NCBI RefSeq assembly: GCF_013141725.1
Contig: NZ_WHNZ01000004.1
Span: 1-64,000 of the forward strand
DNA: 64,000 nt
Direction: 5' to 3'
Origin: Paenibacillus planticolens
Lineage (GTDB): Bacteria; Bacillota; Bacilli; Paenibacillales; NBRC-103111
Of the stretch, positions 15,851-22,994 are shown one piece after another. Position numbers and translations under genes: made by a program. The number at the start of each line of letters is the position of its first letter. The stretch's first letter is position 1. The notes under the pieces were generated by a model. That model ran no database searches, was not told the origin of the DNA, and saw only the letters and a program-made list of their open reading frames with translations.

Positions 15851-16513
15851 ATGGCTGAATCGTTGTTAAACGTCTTCTTTGGCACCCTAGACTCAATCGC
15901 AACGTGGGTACTTATATATAAAATTTTCCGTTGGCCGTTCTGGCGCGACTTCAATAAGCTGCTCGTGCTTGCCGTAATCATTGCGATTGTTTCATTTGCG
16001 GACAGGACCGTGCTTGGATTGGCGGAGTTCGATACCGCGATCCAATTCGTTTTATACGTCTTGTTCTTACGTTACATAATAAAAGTCGGACTCTGTGACG
16101 CATCACTGTTATCTGCGATTGGCTACGTCAGCTTTTTGCTAATACAGGTCCTCATATACAAGCCGTTGCTGTCGTCTGGAATCGTAAGCATGGATGATGC
16201 CGAAGCTGTTAGCGGACTTGGGACGTTCATTATCCAGGCATCGACCGAAACATCATGCTTCATTATCGCGGCACTGCTTTACGTGTTTCGACTCGGATTC
16301 AGTTCCGTTGACTTACCTCCGCACGATAGTTACACGATCGAGAACTGCTCAACACTCGACTGGATCGCGAATGTATTCGGCGCAATCGCGGTAATGTCCT
16401 TCACGTACTGGCTTTTAAATCATGTGAGTAGCATCACCTTAATGATTCCATTACTCGCGGCCTCATTATCGTTCCTTCTATTCTTATTGCGCAGAAAGGA
16501 CTACAAAAGATGA
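15851..16513 (+). CDS. AgrC-like membrane sensor lacking a kinase domain
   Basis: A 220-residue integral membrane protein with about six or seven hydrophobic segments (roughly residues 10-30, 36-54, 61-80, 84-105, 128-150, 172-190, 192-212) and only a short basic C-terminus (LRRKDYKR). The size and topology match the N-terminal pheromone-sensing part of AgrC, and it overlaps agrB by four bases (ATGA), but the histidine kinase is absent. In LytTR regulatory systems a membrane protein directly restrains a LytTR factor; this protein may do so here. Assignment rests on topology and operon position, not on a diagnostic motif. Alternatively it is an exporter or immunity protein for the peptide. Confidence 0.6.
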   Translation: MAESLLNVFFGTLDSIATWVLIYKIFRWPFWRDFNKLLVLAVIIAIVSFADRTVLGLAEFDTAIQFVLYVLFLRYIIKVGLCDASLLSAIGYVSFLLIQVLIYKPLLSSGIVSMDDAEAVSGLGTFIIQASTETSCFIIAALLYVFRLGFSSVDLPPHDSYTIENCSTLDWIANVFGAIAVMSFTYWLLNHVSSITLMIPLLAASLSFLLFLLRRKDYKR

Positions 16514-17037
16514 CGATTACACTCTCACGAAAATTCGCGGATTTCACGCTCAGATGGAATCCGGACGAGAAACGCAGCTACGACTCGCTCGTTTATCAAT
16601 ACGCGGTAATGGTGAATTTCCTCGCTATCGCGGCTCTAACGCTAATCATTGGCCTAATAAACGGACAATTAAGCGCTACTTTAACGGCAGGTGCTTCGTT
16701 TATGGCGTTACGCGTAGTGTCCGGCGGATTCCACTTTAAATCGCTCGACCTATGCGCAGTCGTTACGGCAACTATTTACGGAGTGATTCCGTCAGTTCAT
16801 GTAAGCGCGGATTACATAATTTGGATTAACGCGGTCAGCCTCGTATTAGTCGCGTTGCTCGCTCCGACTAATTTGCGCAATACAATGTGGACGAGCAAGG
16901 CGGGCGCGAAGATGGTGTTTAAGGCTGCGGCGATTTGCGTAGTGTTAATCGGCTGGGCGCTTGGCTCGGAGACCGTTGCACTGGCGTTGCTGGCGCAAGC
17001 ATTACTGTTGATTCCACGAAAGGGGGTGGCTAATTAA
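16510..17037 (+). CDS. agrB: AgrB peptidase, processes the AgrD-like precursors
   Basis: The 175-residue product has the AgrB signature RVVSGGFH followed by FKSLDLC: H75 and C82 are the catalytic pair that cuts AgrD at its C-terminal tail and forms the enzyme thioester. Several membrane segments surround it, as in the family. Its stop overlaps the AgrD start by one base (TAATG), the classic agrBD coupling. The phage therefore makes its own pheromone-processing enzyme. Clostridioides phages with agr genes are known, so the family on a phage is not itself new; the company it keeps here is. Confidence 0.93.
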   Translation: MTITLSRKFADFTLRWNPDEKRSYDSLVYQYAVMVNFLAIAALTLIIGLINGQLSATLTAGASFMALRVVSGGFHFKSLDLCAVVTATIYGVIPSVHVSADYIIWINAVSLVLVALLAPTNLRNTMWTSKAGAKMVFKAAAICVVLIGWALGSETVALALLAQALLLIPRKGVAN

Positions 17038-17156
17038 TGAAAAATATTGCTAAGTTTATGTCTGTCGTTTCATTCGGCGTTGCTTTTGTATTCATCACTA
17101 TCCTTAAGGGCGGTATCGGCGAAATCGAAACTCCAAAAAACTTCATTAAAAAGTGA
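17037..17156 (+). CDS. agrD: AgrD-like signalling peptide precursor, operon copy
   Basis: This 39-residue peptide is translationally coupled to agrB after GGGGGTGG. It has a hydrophobic leader (MKNIAKFMSVVSFGVAFVF), the core KGGIG and the tail EIETPKNFIKK, which aligns with the acidic-proline tail that AgrB removes in classical AgrD. No Cys or Ser follows the leader and Thr22 lies before the core, so the mature peptide would have to be linear, or closed through the lysine, or differ from the known (thio)lactones. Two paralogues are at 35 and 20913. Confidence 0.85.
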   Translation: MKNIAKFMSVVSFGVAFVFITILKGGIGEIETPKNFIKK

Positions 17157-17166
17157 GACCAATGCT

Positions 17167-17559
17167 ATGATGGATAAAATTAAATTGTCTTGTAGCGTTC
17201 TTGTGGACGGAAAAGTAGTGAAGGCGCACGAAAAGGTTCAGCTTAGTAAAGTCATTCTGATTGACTCGATTGAACTATCGAGGAACGATCGCAGACTTCG
17301 GGTGCGTGCGATTGACGGTGACTATGTTTTTAATATGAACGGCGCCCTAAACGTGATGGACGATATGCTGAGCGACTTTGGGTTCTGGCGTGCAGACAAC
17401 AGCAATTTAATCAACATGGCCCACGTAGATAAGGTTGTAGACGCACTTTTTAAACCGGAGGTATTATTCGTTAATACGGATATTCGCGGGCAAATAGCAG
17501 CTATTAAAGTGCGGGCTTTGCGTAAGCTATTTCCGGAAATTTTGATAGTTAAGAAGTAA
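17167..17559 (+). CDS. LytTR-domain DNA-binding regulator without receiver domain
   Basis: The 130-residue product is almost entirely a LytTR domain: the central GFWRADNSNLINMAHVDKV matches the family's gFvRvHrSylVNl...I pattern and a basic C-terminal helix follows. AgrA carries the same domain after a phosphoreceiver, which is missing here. The ATG at 17167 lies 11 bp after the agrD stop; a second ATG at 17170 is equally possible. It is the output of the four-gene signalling operon, but with neither kinase nor receiver the signal must reach it by another route, for example direct binding to the membrane sensor. Confidence 0.85.
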   Translation: MMDKIKLSCSVLVDGKVVKAHEKVQLSKVILIDSIELSRNDRRLRVRAIDGDYVFNMNGALNVMDDMLSDFGFWRADNSNLINMAHVDKVVDALFKPEVLFVNTDIRGQIAAIKVRALRKLFPEILIVKK

Positions 17560-17587
17560 ATGCACAAAACGCATGGCTTGTCAATAG

Positions 17588-17609
17588 AAGTGTTTACCCC
17601 CAAACACTT
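17588..17609. promoter_or_regulatory. inverted repeat after the LytTR gene (operator candidate)
   Basis: AAGTGTTT (17588-17595) and AAACACTT (17602-17609) form a perfect 8-bp inverted repeat around ACCCCC. No T-run follows, so an operator is likelier than a terminator. A possible 34-codon ORF (17633-17737, VNFSRRLRLREDKKW) follows and a GGCGGTGAG...CTCACTCGCC stem lies at 17730-17764 before the convergent XRE gene. Confidence 0.45.
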
Positions 17610-17632
17610 GGGTATCCGAGAGTGTGGAAAAC

Positions 17633-17737
17633 ATGGTAAACTTTAGTAGAAGATTAAGGTTGCGAGAGGATAAGAAATGGGATGGGTACGGGGCGACATT
17701 AATAAATAGTCTGCGAACGTGGACTTTCGGGCGGTGA
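17633..17737 (+). CDS. possible 34-residue peptide resembling an XRE N-terminus
   Basis: ATG frame whose product begins MVNFSRRLRLREDKKW, like the first helix of a Cro/XRE protein, then stops. The upstream GTGTGGAAA is a weak ribosome site. It may be a truncated regulator remnant or not translated. Confidence 0.25.
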   Translation: MVNFSRRLRLREDKKWDGYGATLINSLRTWTFGR

Positions 17738-17767
17738 GGCTCGGTAACCGAACTCTCACTCGCCACC

Positions 17768-17998
17768 CTATTCCGCCTTAACGTAGACCCATTCGTAAAG
17801 ATCTCGCGGCTCTACACCGAGCGCATCCGCGATTAAGACAGCGTTAAGTAAGTGCATTCTTGTGCGGTACTCAGTGCAGTAGGCGGATATCGTACCCTTG
17901 CTTATTCCCGTACGATCGACGAGATCCTGCTGAGACCAACCGCGCGCGTTAAGGAATTCCGGAATACGGCAGCGTCCGATAGTGACTTTGCGGCTCAC
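17768..17998 (-). CDS. XRE/Cro-family repressor-like protein
   Basis: A 76-residue protein consisting of one HTH domain: GWSQQDLVDRTGISKGTISAYC is a textbook XRE helix-turn-helix, followed by LLNAVLIADALGVEPRDLYEW. It starts at GTG with GGAGG ten bases upstream. It is divergent from the sigma-like gene and has a palindrome (18028-18043) in the shared upstream region, so it probably represses itself and/or the sigma-like factor. With the phage signalling operon next door it is a good candidate for a lysis-lysogeny switch component; that is inference. Confidence 0.85.
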   Translation of the reverse strand: MSRKVTIGRCRIPEFLNARGWSQQDLVDRTGISKGTISAYCTEYRTRMHLLNAVLIADALGVEPRDLYEWVYVKAE

Positions 17999-18027
17999 TG
18001 GGCGCTGGCCTCCGTATTTTGGGCGTA

Positions 18028-18043
18028 TAGTACTGTGGTACTA
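18028..18043. promoter_or_regulatory. palindromic operator candidate between XRE and sigma-like genes
   Basis: TAGTAC-TGTG-GTACTA is a perfect 6-bp-arm inverted repeat lying 30 bp upstream of the XRE gene start and 57 bp before the conserved promoter-like motif of the sigma-like gene. Its place in the divergent control region makes it the likely XRE binding site. Confidence 0.55.
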
Positions 18044-18099
18044 CGTAATAATAGCAGAGTTGGGCGTTGGAAAAAAGTTCTAAAATATTTTCGCGAAAG

Positions 18100-18139
18100 T
18101 GTACGGAAAGTTTTTGAGTGGCGTCGTAATAGGTGTAAG
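18100..18139 (+). promoter_or_regulatory. conserved phage motif copy 2, before the sigma-like gene
   Basis: TGTACGGAA (18100-18108) and GTCGTA (18123-18128) with the same 17-bp separation as the other copies, followed by GTGTAAG. It lies 28 bp (from the GTCGTA element) before the sigma-like gene, which would make that gene autoregulated if it recognises the motif. Confidence 0.65.
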
Positions 18140-18155
18140 GCGATAACGAGGGGAG

Positions 18156-18833
18156 ATGGAGCACATTAAGAACTTCGAAAAATTGAATAAGCTGGTCGAT
18201 ACATACCGCGCGACAATGGATCAGGCGGTATTCTCCGAAATTTACGAAGAGGTGAGCGAGGAGCGACGGACCAACAAGCGGATGGTAGTGCGATCGGGCT
18301 TCGGCGATGAAAACGACGCGGACAGCATCTTCAACGAAAAGCTCTTTAAGCTAATCGGCCGCGAAGACATCGTCGACTTCGGCAAGACGTTCTCCACCAC
18401 ACTCAAGCGCGCCAGGCTAACATTCTTCCGAGATGAAAAGCGCCGGCGAGCACGCTACATATTAGCACCGAAAAGCAACTCCGATTGTGACAGTGATGAA
18501 GCGCCAACTTCCCACTTGATCGCGGACGAGCTAGATATGGAATACGAAGTTGTAGAACGGTTAGACAAAAAGAAAGAAGACCAACAGCGCCAACTGTTAG
18601 TCTCCTTACATGAATCCGGGCGGATTCCTTTCGACTCAGAGATGGTTCCAGCCATCAAAGAGTTACCGCGTTTTAGCATCGAAGCACTCGCAAGAGCACT
18701 CGGCGTCCAACGCAATACGCTAGCCCGCAAGTTTGAACGTTTAGCACGCGCATACGACCGGAATGTTCACGGCGATGTTGCCGATTACATTTCACCGTAT
18801 TTACGAATTAAACGCGAATACATAGCGAGTTAA
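18156..18833 (+). CDS. divergent sigma-factor-like protein
   Basis: The 225-residue product resembles a compact sigma factor: a region-2-like part (residues about 45-105, DADSIFNEKLFKLI ... LKRARLTFFRDEKRRRAR) and a region-4-like HTH at about 168-200 (FSIEALARALGVQRNTLARKF). Such factors redirect host RNA polymerase to phage promoters, and five copies of a promoter-like motif occur in the window, one just upstream of this gene. The ATG directly abuts GGGGAG, so initiation may instead use the in-frame ATT at 18165, nine bases after that site. It could also be a sigma-like transcription activator; the HTH is the surest part. Confidence 0.6.
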   Translation: MEHIKNFEKLNKLVDTYRATMDQAVFSEIYEEVSEERRTNKRMVVRSGFGDENDADSIFNEKLFKLIGREDIVDFGKTFSTTLKRARLTFFRDEKRRRARYILAPKSNSDCDSDEAPTSHLIADELDMEYEVVERLDKKKEDQQRQLLVSLHESGRIPFDSEMVPAIKELPRFSIEALARALGVQRNTLARKFERLARAYDRNVHGDVADYISPYLRIKREYIAS

Positions 18834-19078
18834 CGATTAGGCTAATGGTGACTGGCACTTAGGCATTGCGTCAGTTACCGTATACCTTCATTAATTATAG
18901 CACATAGCACCGTGGTGTCATTACCTAAAGTATGGGCATAAATGACGCTGGCTATACGTGTAGTTAATATGTTTACTATTACTTATTCTACCGAAAAAAT
19001 CGTAGATGTCAACGCTTATTTAGTCATGTCTACGTTAAATTACGATAAAGATTACGCAAACTTACGGAGGTAATTATC

Positions 19079-19252
19079 ATGAACGACGTTGTTACACGCA
19101 AAGGTGACGCAAAACCAGCGAAGGCCCGCAGAATCAGCCGCCAAGCCGCCGATCTCAACGCCTGGCTACAATATAACGGAGGCTGCCGCGACTACGAAGA
19201 TCCCGCCGACTACTTGCCGCGATTGTCGCTGAGAGGCGTGGTGATTGCATGA
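19079..19252 (+). CDS. small basic protein (57 aa)
   Basis: ATG after TTACGGAGG. The N-terminal half is basic (KPAKARRISRQAADLNAWL), the C-terminal part acidic. Its stop overlaps the next start (ATGA). The 245-bp gap before it (18834-19078) contains an imperfect GGTGACTG...CAGTTACC stem and AT-rich DNA but no gene. Function unknown. Confidence 0.55.
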   Translation: MNDVVTRKGDAKPAKARRISRQAADLNAWLQYNGGCRDYEDPADYLPRLSLRGVVIA

Positions 19253-19812
19253 CAACGCTGGATCCGCGAGCCGGCACGCATTTTACCGGCAAGATATTCG
19301 TAACGCCGCACGCATTGGACCGCGCCGTTGAATACTTCGGTATCGACCGCGGCAAAGCGCCCATGCACGTAATGGATTTATTGCGCAAGGCTTCGCTAAT
19401 TGATGCGAATGTGCTCGGCGAGGACGGCAACAGCGCGCGGCTCTATGCTTACAAGCGGACGGCCTTTGTTGTTGCGCTGCACGAAGACACGGTGATCACG
19501 ATGTACCCACGTGAGGATTCGCCGATTACCGTCCGCGAAAGTGTCGCGAAGGCATTAACGACGGTATTGCGCGCAGCTCAACGTAAAGAAACGCGCGAAA
19601 TTAAACGTTTAGAATTGCGCAGAGCCGAGTTAACCGTTGAGCGCGCCGAGTGTGCGTTGCGGAAGCTAAAGACCGCGAGTATTAAGGTAGCGAGACAAAT
19701 GGACGGACGCATCGCGGAGATTGACGGTGAGATCGCTGCAATTAATGCGGAGATATTCGAAGTCCGCCGCGAGAAAACAACGCTGGCAAAAGGAATCGCA
19801 GCTTACGTATGA
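19249..19812 (+). CDS. phage protein with C-terminal coiled coil
   Basis: The 187-residue product has a small alpha/beta N-terminal domain (FVTPHALDRAVEYFGIDR ... AFVVALHEDTVITMY) and a long charged coiled coil from about residue 110 to the end. It is translationally coupled to the small basic protein upstream. The family is not recognised; the N-terminal domain resembles small toxin-like nuclease folds only superficially. Confidence 0.65.
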   Translation: MTTLDPRAGTHFTGKIFVTPHALDRAVEYFGIDRGKAPMHVMDLLRKASLIDANVLGEDGNSARLYAYKRTAFVVALHEDTVITMYPREDSPITVRESVAKALTTVLRAAQRKETREIKRLELRRAELTVERAECALRKLKTASIKVARQMDGRIAEIDGEIAAINAEIFEVRREKTTLAKGIAAYV

Positions 19813-19817
19813 AAAAG

Positions 19818-19857
19818 TGTACGGAATTCGGCCGAGTGGAGTCGTAGTAAATGTAAG
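19818..19857 (+). promoter_or_regulatory. conserved phage motif copy 3
   Basis: TGTACGGAA (19818-19826), 14 bp, GTCGTA (19841-19846), then ATGTAAG. It begins six bases after the previous stop and leads into a 188-bp untranslated stretch before the gene at 20046. That leader contains a GTCA...TGAC dyad around CAACGTTG near 20000-20015 and no supported gene. Confidence 0.65.
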
Positions 19858-20045
19858 GCCGCGAGAGCCAAACGGTTCTTGCGTCGGCCACACGTCATTA
19901 ACGTTACGAATGCGGACTCTCGTACCTAGCGAACGCGAGAAAGCATCGAGTGCACAACGTTAGTGTCATGTGACGGACGCAGGAAAGATGTCCGACGAGC
20001 GTCAACGTTGATTGACGCAAATAAACGAAAAAGGAACGTGATCGA

Positions 20046-20861
20046 ATGAGCATGTTTACGAAGGTTGGAGCGGACGCGGTTAATTCCGCGGTATTGGCGG
20101 ATAAGGGCGCGAAAGATAGCCCGATCGTATCGCTTAAGTCCGGCACAACGTTCAAAGTTGGCGTCAAGAGTATCGCTGACGTGGCGGAGTATTACGGTTA
20201 CGGGTTCTACAAAAAAGGCGGAGGCGGCGTCCAAACTTTCGTTCCTAAGAACCCCGCGGAACGTAATGCGAAAGGATATGTTACTGGTAATCCTACGACA
20301 TGGGATCGCGCGGCTGAGCTCCTTTACACAGAAGCTAACGCGGCCAAAGAGGCGGGCGCAAGTGAGGCTGACGTTAAAAAGCTGACGGACGCTGCGTACA
20401 TCTATCGCGGGAAGCCGAGATTCTTGCGCGCATTCTTCGATCTAGATACCGGTAAGGACATCGTAATCGACTTTACACCGAATCAAGAGAAAACGATTAA
20501 AGCCGTCATCGTCAAGTACGGGAAGAAACTCGATAATCTCGCGTTTGAACTTTCGAAGACCGGTGATTCAACGGCAGCCGTCGTATCCCTCTCACCGATT
20601 ATCGATATGGACGAAGATTTGACGGATAAGCAACGTGAGAACTTCGCCAAACTTTCCGCAGCTCCGTTTGATCTAGCGTCATTTGAAACGTGCTTATACG
20701 TCGCGGATGAAGCGGAACAAGTTAAGAATCTAGTCATCGCCGGCTTCGACATCGGACGCTTGGTCCTGACGTATGGCGGCGAAAGTAGCGCGCCGAAGCA
20801 GCCGGAAGCCGATGCCAAGCCGATCGATTCAGATGCGCCACCAGTAACGATGAACTTCTAA
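20046..20861 (+). CDS. putative phage ssDNA-binding protein
   Basis: A 271-residue protein with a large mixed domain containing aromatic and lysine-rich segments (AEYYGYGFYKKGGGG) and a flexible acidic tail ending DSDAPPVTMNF. The acidic, phenylalanine-terminated tail is typical of single-stranded-DNA-binding proteins that recruit replication partners. It is placed between replication genes and led by a promoter-like motif. The core does not match classical OB-fold SSB by eye, so this is a family-level guess. Confidence 0.5.
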   Translation: MSMFTKVGADAVNSAVLADKGAKDSPIVSLKSGTTFKVGVKSIADVAEYYGYGFYKKGGGGVQTFVPKNPAERNAKGYVTGNPTTWDRAAELLYTEANAAKEAGASEADVKKLTDAAYIYRGKPRFLRAFFDLDTGKDIVIDFTPNQEKTIKAVIVKYGKKLDNLAFELSKTGDSTAAVVSLSPIIDMDEDLTDKQRENFAKLSAAPFDLASFETCLYVADEAEQVKNLVIAGFDIGRLVLTYGGESSAPKQPEADAKPIDSDAPPVTMNF

Positions 20862-20912
20862 TCACCGACCGCGCATAAAAACACAATCCAATTAAAAGGG
20901 GATATCAATCAA

Positions 20913-21032
20913 ATGAAAACAACAATCGCAAAATTTATGTCCGTAGCATCTTTTTCCGTAGCATTCGCATTCTTCGTAATTATGAAAGGCGGAATTGGCG
21001 AGATTGATGCGCCAGTGGATTTCCGCAAGTAA
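20913..21032 (+). CDS. AgrD-like signalling peptide precursor, copy 3
   Basis: A 39-residue frame after TTAAAAGGGG. It has the leader MKTTIAKFMSVASFSVAFAF, the core KGGIG and tail EIDAPVDFRK. A 43-nt block (20934-20976) is identical to copy 1 at 53-95 while the tails diverge, which suggests a fairly recent duplication followed by change in the C-terminal half. Like the others it has no Cys, Ser or Thr in or after the core. It sits downstream of the ssDNA-binding-like gene and so would be made with replication proteins. Confidence 0.75.
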   Translation: MKTTIAKFMSVASFSVAFAFFVIMKGGIGEIDAPVDFRK

Positions 21033-21077
21033 GACCGCGGCGATCGCGTTAAATTTAACGATAAGGGAGCGAATAAA

Positions 21078-21311
21078 ATGTCCAAATTTACCGGTCGTAT
21101 CAATCGTCTGCAGCGTGCAAGTGCGCGTGTGCTTTCGAAATTCACCGCAACACAGCGTAAGTTAGAAAAGCATAACGAGAAGCTATCCGCGGAAATCTCC
21201 ACGTTAACCGACGAGCTCCTAGTCATCGAAGAGTTGCGCCAGGCAGCGATTAAGCAGCGCACCCAAAATACGGGAATTGCAGAGCGTATCAGCAAGTTAA
21301 TCAGCGGGTAA
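21078..21311 (+). CDS. small coiled-coil protein
   Basis: A 77-residue helical protein with a basic N-terminus (RINRLQRASARVLSKF) and a coiled coil (KLEKHNEKLSAEISTLTDEL). ATAAGGGAGCG precedes the ATG. It lies in a run of small genes between the third AgrD-like gene and the PD-(D/E)XK nuclease. Function unknown. Confidence 0.6.
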   Translation: MSKFTGRINRLQRASARVLSKFTATQRKLEKHNEKLSAEISTLTDELLVIEELRQAAIKQRTQNTGIAERISKLISG

Positions 21312-21331
21312 TAGCGGAGGGAGGCGTTAGC

Positions 21332-21544
21332 ATGGGCGAGAAAATCGGTGCTGTAGCGGCATGCATCTTAGTAATACTAGCGTTCTGCGGAGTCGTATCG
21401 CTTATCGCGCTCGGCATCGTCGGCGTCGTAAACATCGCGGGCTTTACCATTCCTTTCGGTGCCGCCGCCTTGATCGCGTTCGTCCTCATCGTTATCTCCG
21501 TAATAACACTCGCGAAGGAGGACGACGCAAATGAGCGTAAATAA
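21332..21544 (+). CDS. two-helix membrane protein (70 aa)
   Basis: Two hydrophobic segments span about residues 6-34 and 38-60, with a short acidic tail. GGAGGGAGGCG precedes the ATG. Two-helix proteins of this size in phages include holins and antiholins, but lysis genes are usually elsewhere and no endolysin is adjacent. It could also belong to peptide signalling or exclusion. Confidence 0.6.
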   Translation: MGEKIGAVAACILVILAFCGVVSLIALGIVGVVNIAGFTIPFGAAALIAFVLIVISVITLAKEDDANERK

Positions 21545-21797
21545 ACGTAGCCTATCGCTCGGCATCAACGTTAAGGACGTCCGCAATCTTCCGAAAGTCG
21601 GGCGCCACATCTCCGCGTTTCTCAAGAGCGTTGACCACGATCACGGTCCGTTCGACGTGAATATCGCGGCGAGCGTAGAGCCGACGGAGGCTGCCGCAAT
21701 CGGTCCGGTTGAGCTGCCGGCCGCGGACGACAAACCGCCGCAAGAATTTGAAGTCGTCTACTTAGTCGGTGGCGAACGGGAGGAGGACGAAGATTGA
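21531..21797 (+). CDS. acidic phage protein (88 aa)
   Basis: Overlaps the membrane protein gene and starts after GAAGGAGGACG. N-terminal half is compact (KRSLSLGINVKDVRNLPKVG), the C-terminal half acidic with repeated Glu/Asp. No family is recognised. Confidence 0.55.
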   Translation: MSVNKRSLSLGINVKDVRNLPKVGRHISAFLKSVDHDHGPFDVNIAASVEPTEAAAIGPVELPAADDKPPQEFEVVYLVGGEREEDED

Positions 21798-21892
21798 GCG
21801 CAGCAGTATTAGAAGTGGCCGCGGGCGGTAGCGGAAGGAAGCCGCCTATCCGCGTCATATTCGCGGCAAGTAATAACGAAAGGAGGCGTTAG
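21794..21892 (+). CDS. possible 32-residue peptide
   Basis: A TTG start overlaps the previous stop (TTGA) and has GGGAGGAGG upstream. The product is glycine- and arginine-rich (GGSGRKPPIRVIF). Its last codons contain the Shine-Dalgarno of the nuclease gene that follows. Translation is plausible but unproven. Confidence 0.4.
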   Translation: MSAAVLEVAAGGSGRKPPIRVIFAASNNERRR

Positions 21893-21894
21893 TC

Positions 21895-22320
21895 ATCGCA
21901 CATATTAGCGAGATCGTAGGAAAGTACTCCGAGATGGCAGCGCGACTTGCGCTTCTTGGAAACGGATGGACGCCACATAAATCAGATACCGACGAGGCTT
22001 ATGATATTCTCGCGGAAGATCCTCTAACAGGCGATTTCAAACGGATCCAGGTCAAAACGATTCGCCTGCGTGGGGACCGAGCTCACGAAATGGTCGTATA
22101 CGCTAGGAAGGGAAATGGCGATATCTACCGTAAGACCGACGCTGACTATTTCGCTGGCGTCTTGGTAAACGAGGGAGAAACGCCGCGCGTATGGCTGTTT
22201 GAAAATCGCGAAATCGGCGAGTACTGGTGCGGATTGGAGCGCGCCGCCGATCGGTGGGTTGAGTTGCCAATTACATTAAACCGTGGCATATATGAACCGC
22301 CAATCGGCGCGGTATCTTGA
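21895..22320 (+). CDS. PD-(D/E)XK nuclease of the intron-associated type, ATC start
   Basis: The product shows the signature of the group I intron-associated PD-(D/E)XK endonucleases: an N-terminal helix, then DEAYDILAEDP and FKRIQVKT, which supply the D, Q and K residues of the active site. AGGAGG at 21881-21886 is followed after eight bases by ATC; the first ATG is 39 bases further and would remove the conserved N-terminal helix (SEIVGKYSEMAARLALLG). The gene is next to a GIY-YIG homing nuclease, so this is a mobile-gene pocket. Confidence 0.7.
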   Translation: MAHISEIVGKYSEMAARLALLGNGWTPHKSDTDEAYDILAEDPLTGDFKRIQVKTIRLRGDRAHEMVVYARKGNGDIYRKTDADYFAGVLVNEGETPRVWLFENREIGEYWCGLERAADRWVELPITLNRGIYEPPIGAVS

Positions 22321-22994
22321 TGTATACCATTTATAAAATATTTAACAAGACAACCGGAAAATCCTACGTAGGATCTACAAAAAATCCTCGATCAAGATGG
22401 CGAGATCATAAATCTACCCTTAACCGTAAAAGGCATAGCAGCCGATGGCTACAAGCAGACTGGGAGTTGTATGGAGAGGAAGATTTTGTTTTCGAAGTTC
22501 TTGAAGATACCGTACTGAAAGACGATAGATTCTTTCGTGAGCAGCACTTCATGGACATCTACACCACCTACGACGAACGAAAGGGATATAACGTTTCTCC
22601 TACCGCTGAATTTACAGTAGGTAGACGCCATACAGACGAAGCTCGAAGGAAGATGTCTGTATCGCACAGCGGCAAGAAGCTATCGGCAGAACACCGCAGG
22701 AAGCAGTCCATTGCGATGAAGTCTTACGCTATGACTGATGAGCACCGTAGAAATCTATCGCTAGCTGGTAAGGGACGAAATTGCCCGTGCACAAAGGGCA
22801 GTAAAAACGGGCAAGCAAAATTCACCGAATCTCAGGTATTAGAGATAAAAACTCGACTCTGCGCCGGGGAGACCGTAACTAGTCTAGCTAAAGAATTTGG
22901 AGTACGTTACAACCACGTCTATCAGATTAAGAGCGGGAGGACATGGAATCACGTCGACATATCCGCAGACGGAGGTGCGAAATGCTTAACTTAG
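22320..22994 (+). CDS. GIY-YIG homing endonuclease
   Basis: A 225-residue protein with an N-terminal GIY-YIG domain (IYKIFNKTTGKSYVGSTKNP, catalytic Arg in SRWRDH, Glu in FFREQH), NUMOD3-like basic repeats (RRKMSVSHSGKKLSAEHR) and a C-terminal HTH (ESQVLEIKTRLCAGETVTSL). This is the standard layout of free-standing or intron-borne homing enzymes. The ATG overlaps the previous stop. It is AT-richer than its surroundings. No interrupted gene is obvious on either side, so it looks free-standing. Confidence 0.88.
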   Translation: MYTIYKIFNKTTGKSYVGSTKNPRSRWRDHKSTLNRKRHSSRWLQADWELYGEEDFVFEVLEDTVLKDDRFFREQHFMDIYTTYDERKGYNVSPTAEFTVGRRHTDEARRKMSVSHSGKKLSAEHRRKQSIAMKSYAMTDEHRRNLSLAGKGRNCPCTKGSKNGQAKFTESQVLEIKTRLCAGETVTSLAKEFGVRYNHVYQIKSGRTWNHVDISADGGAKCLT

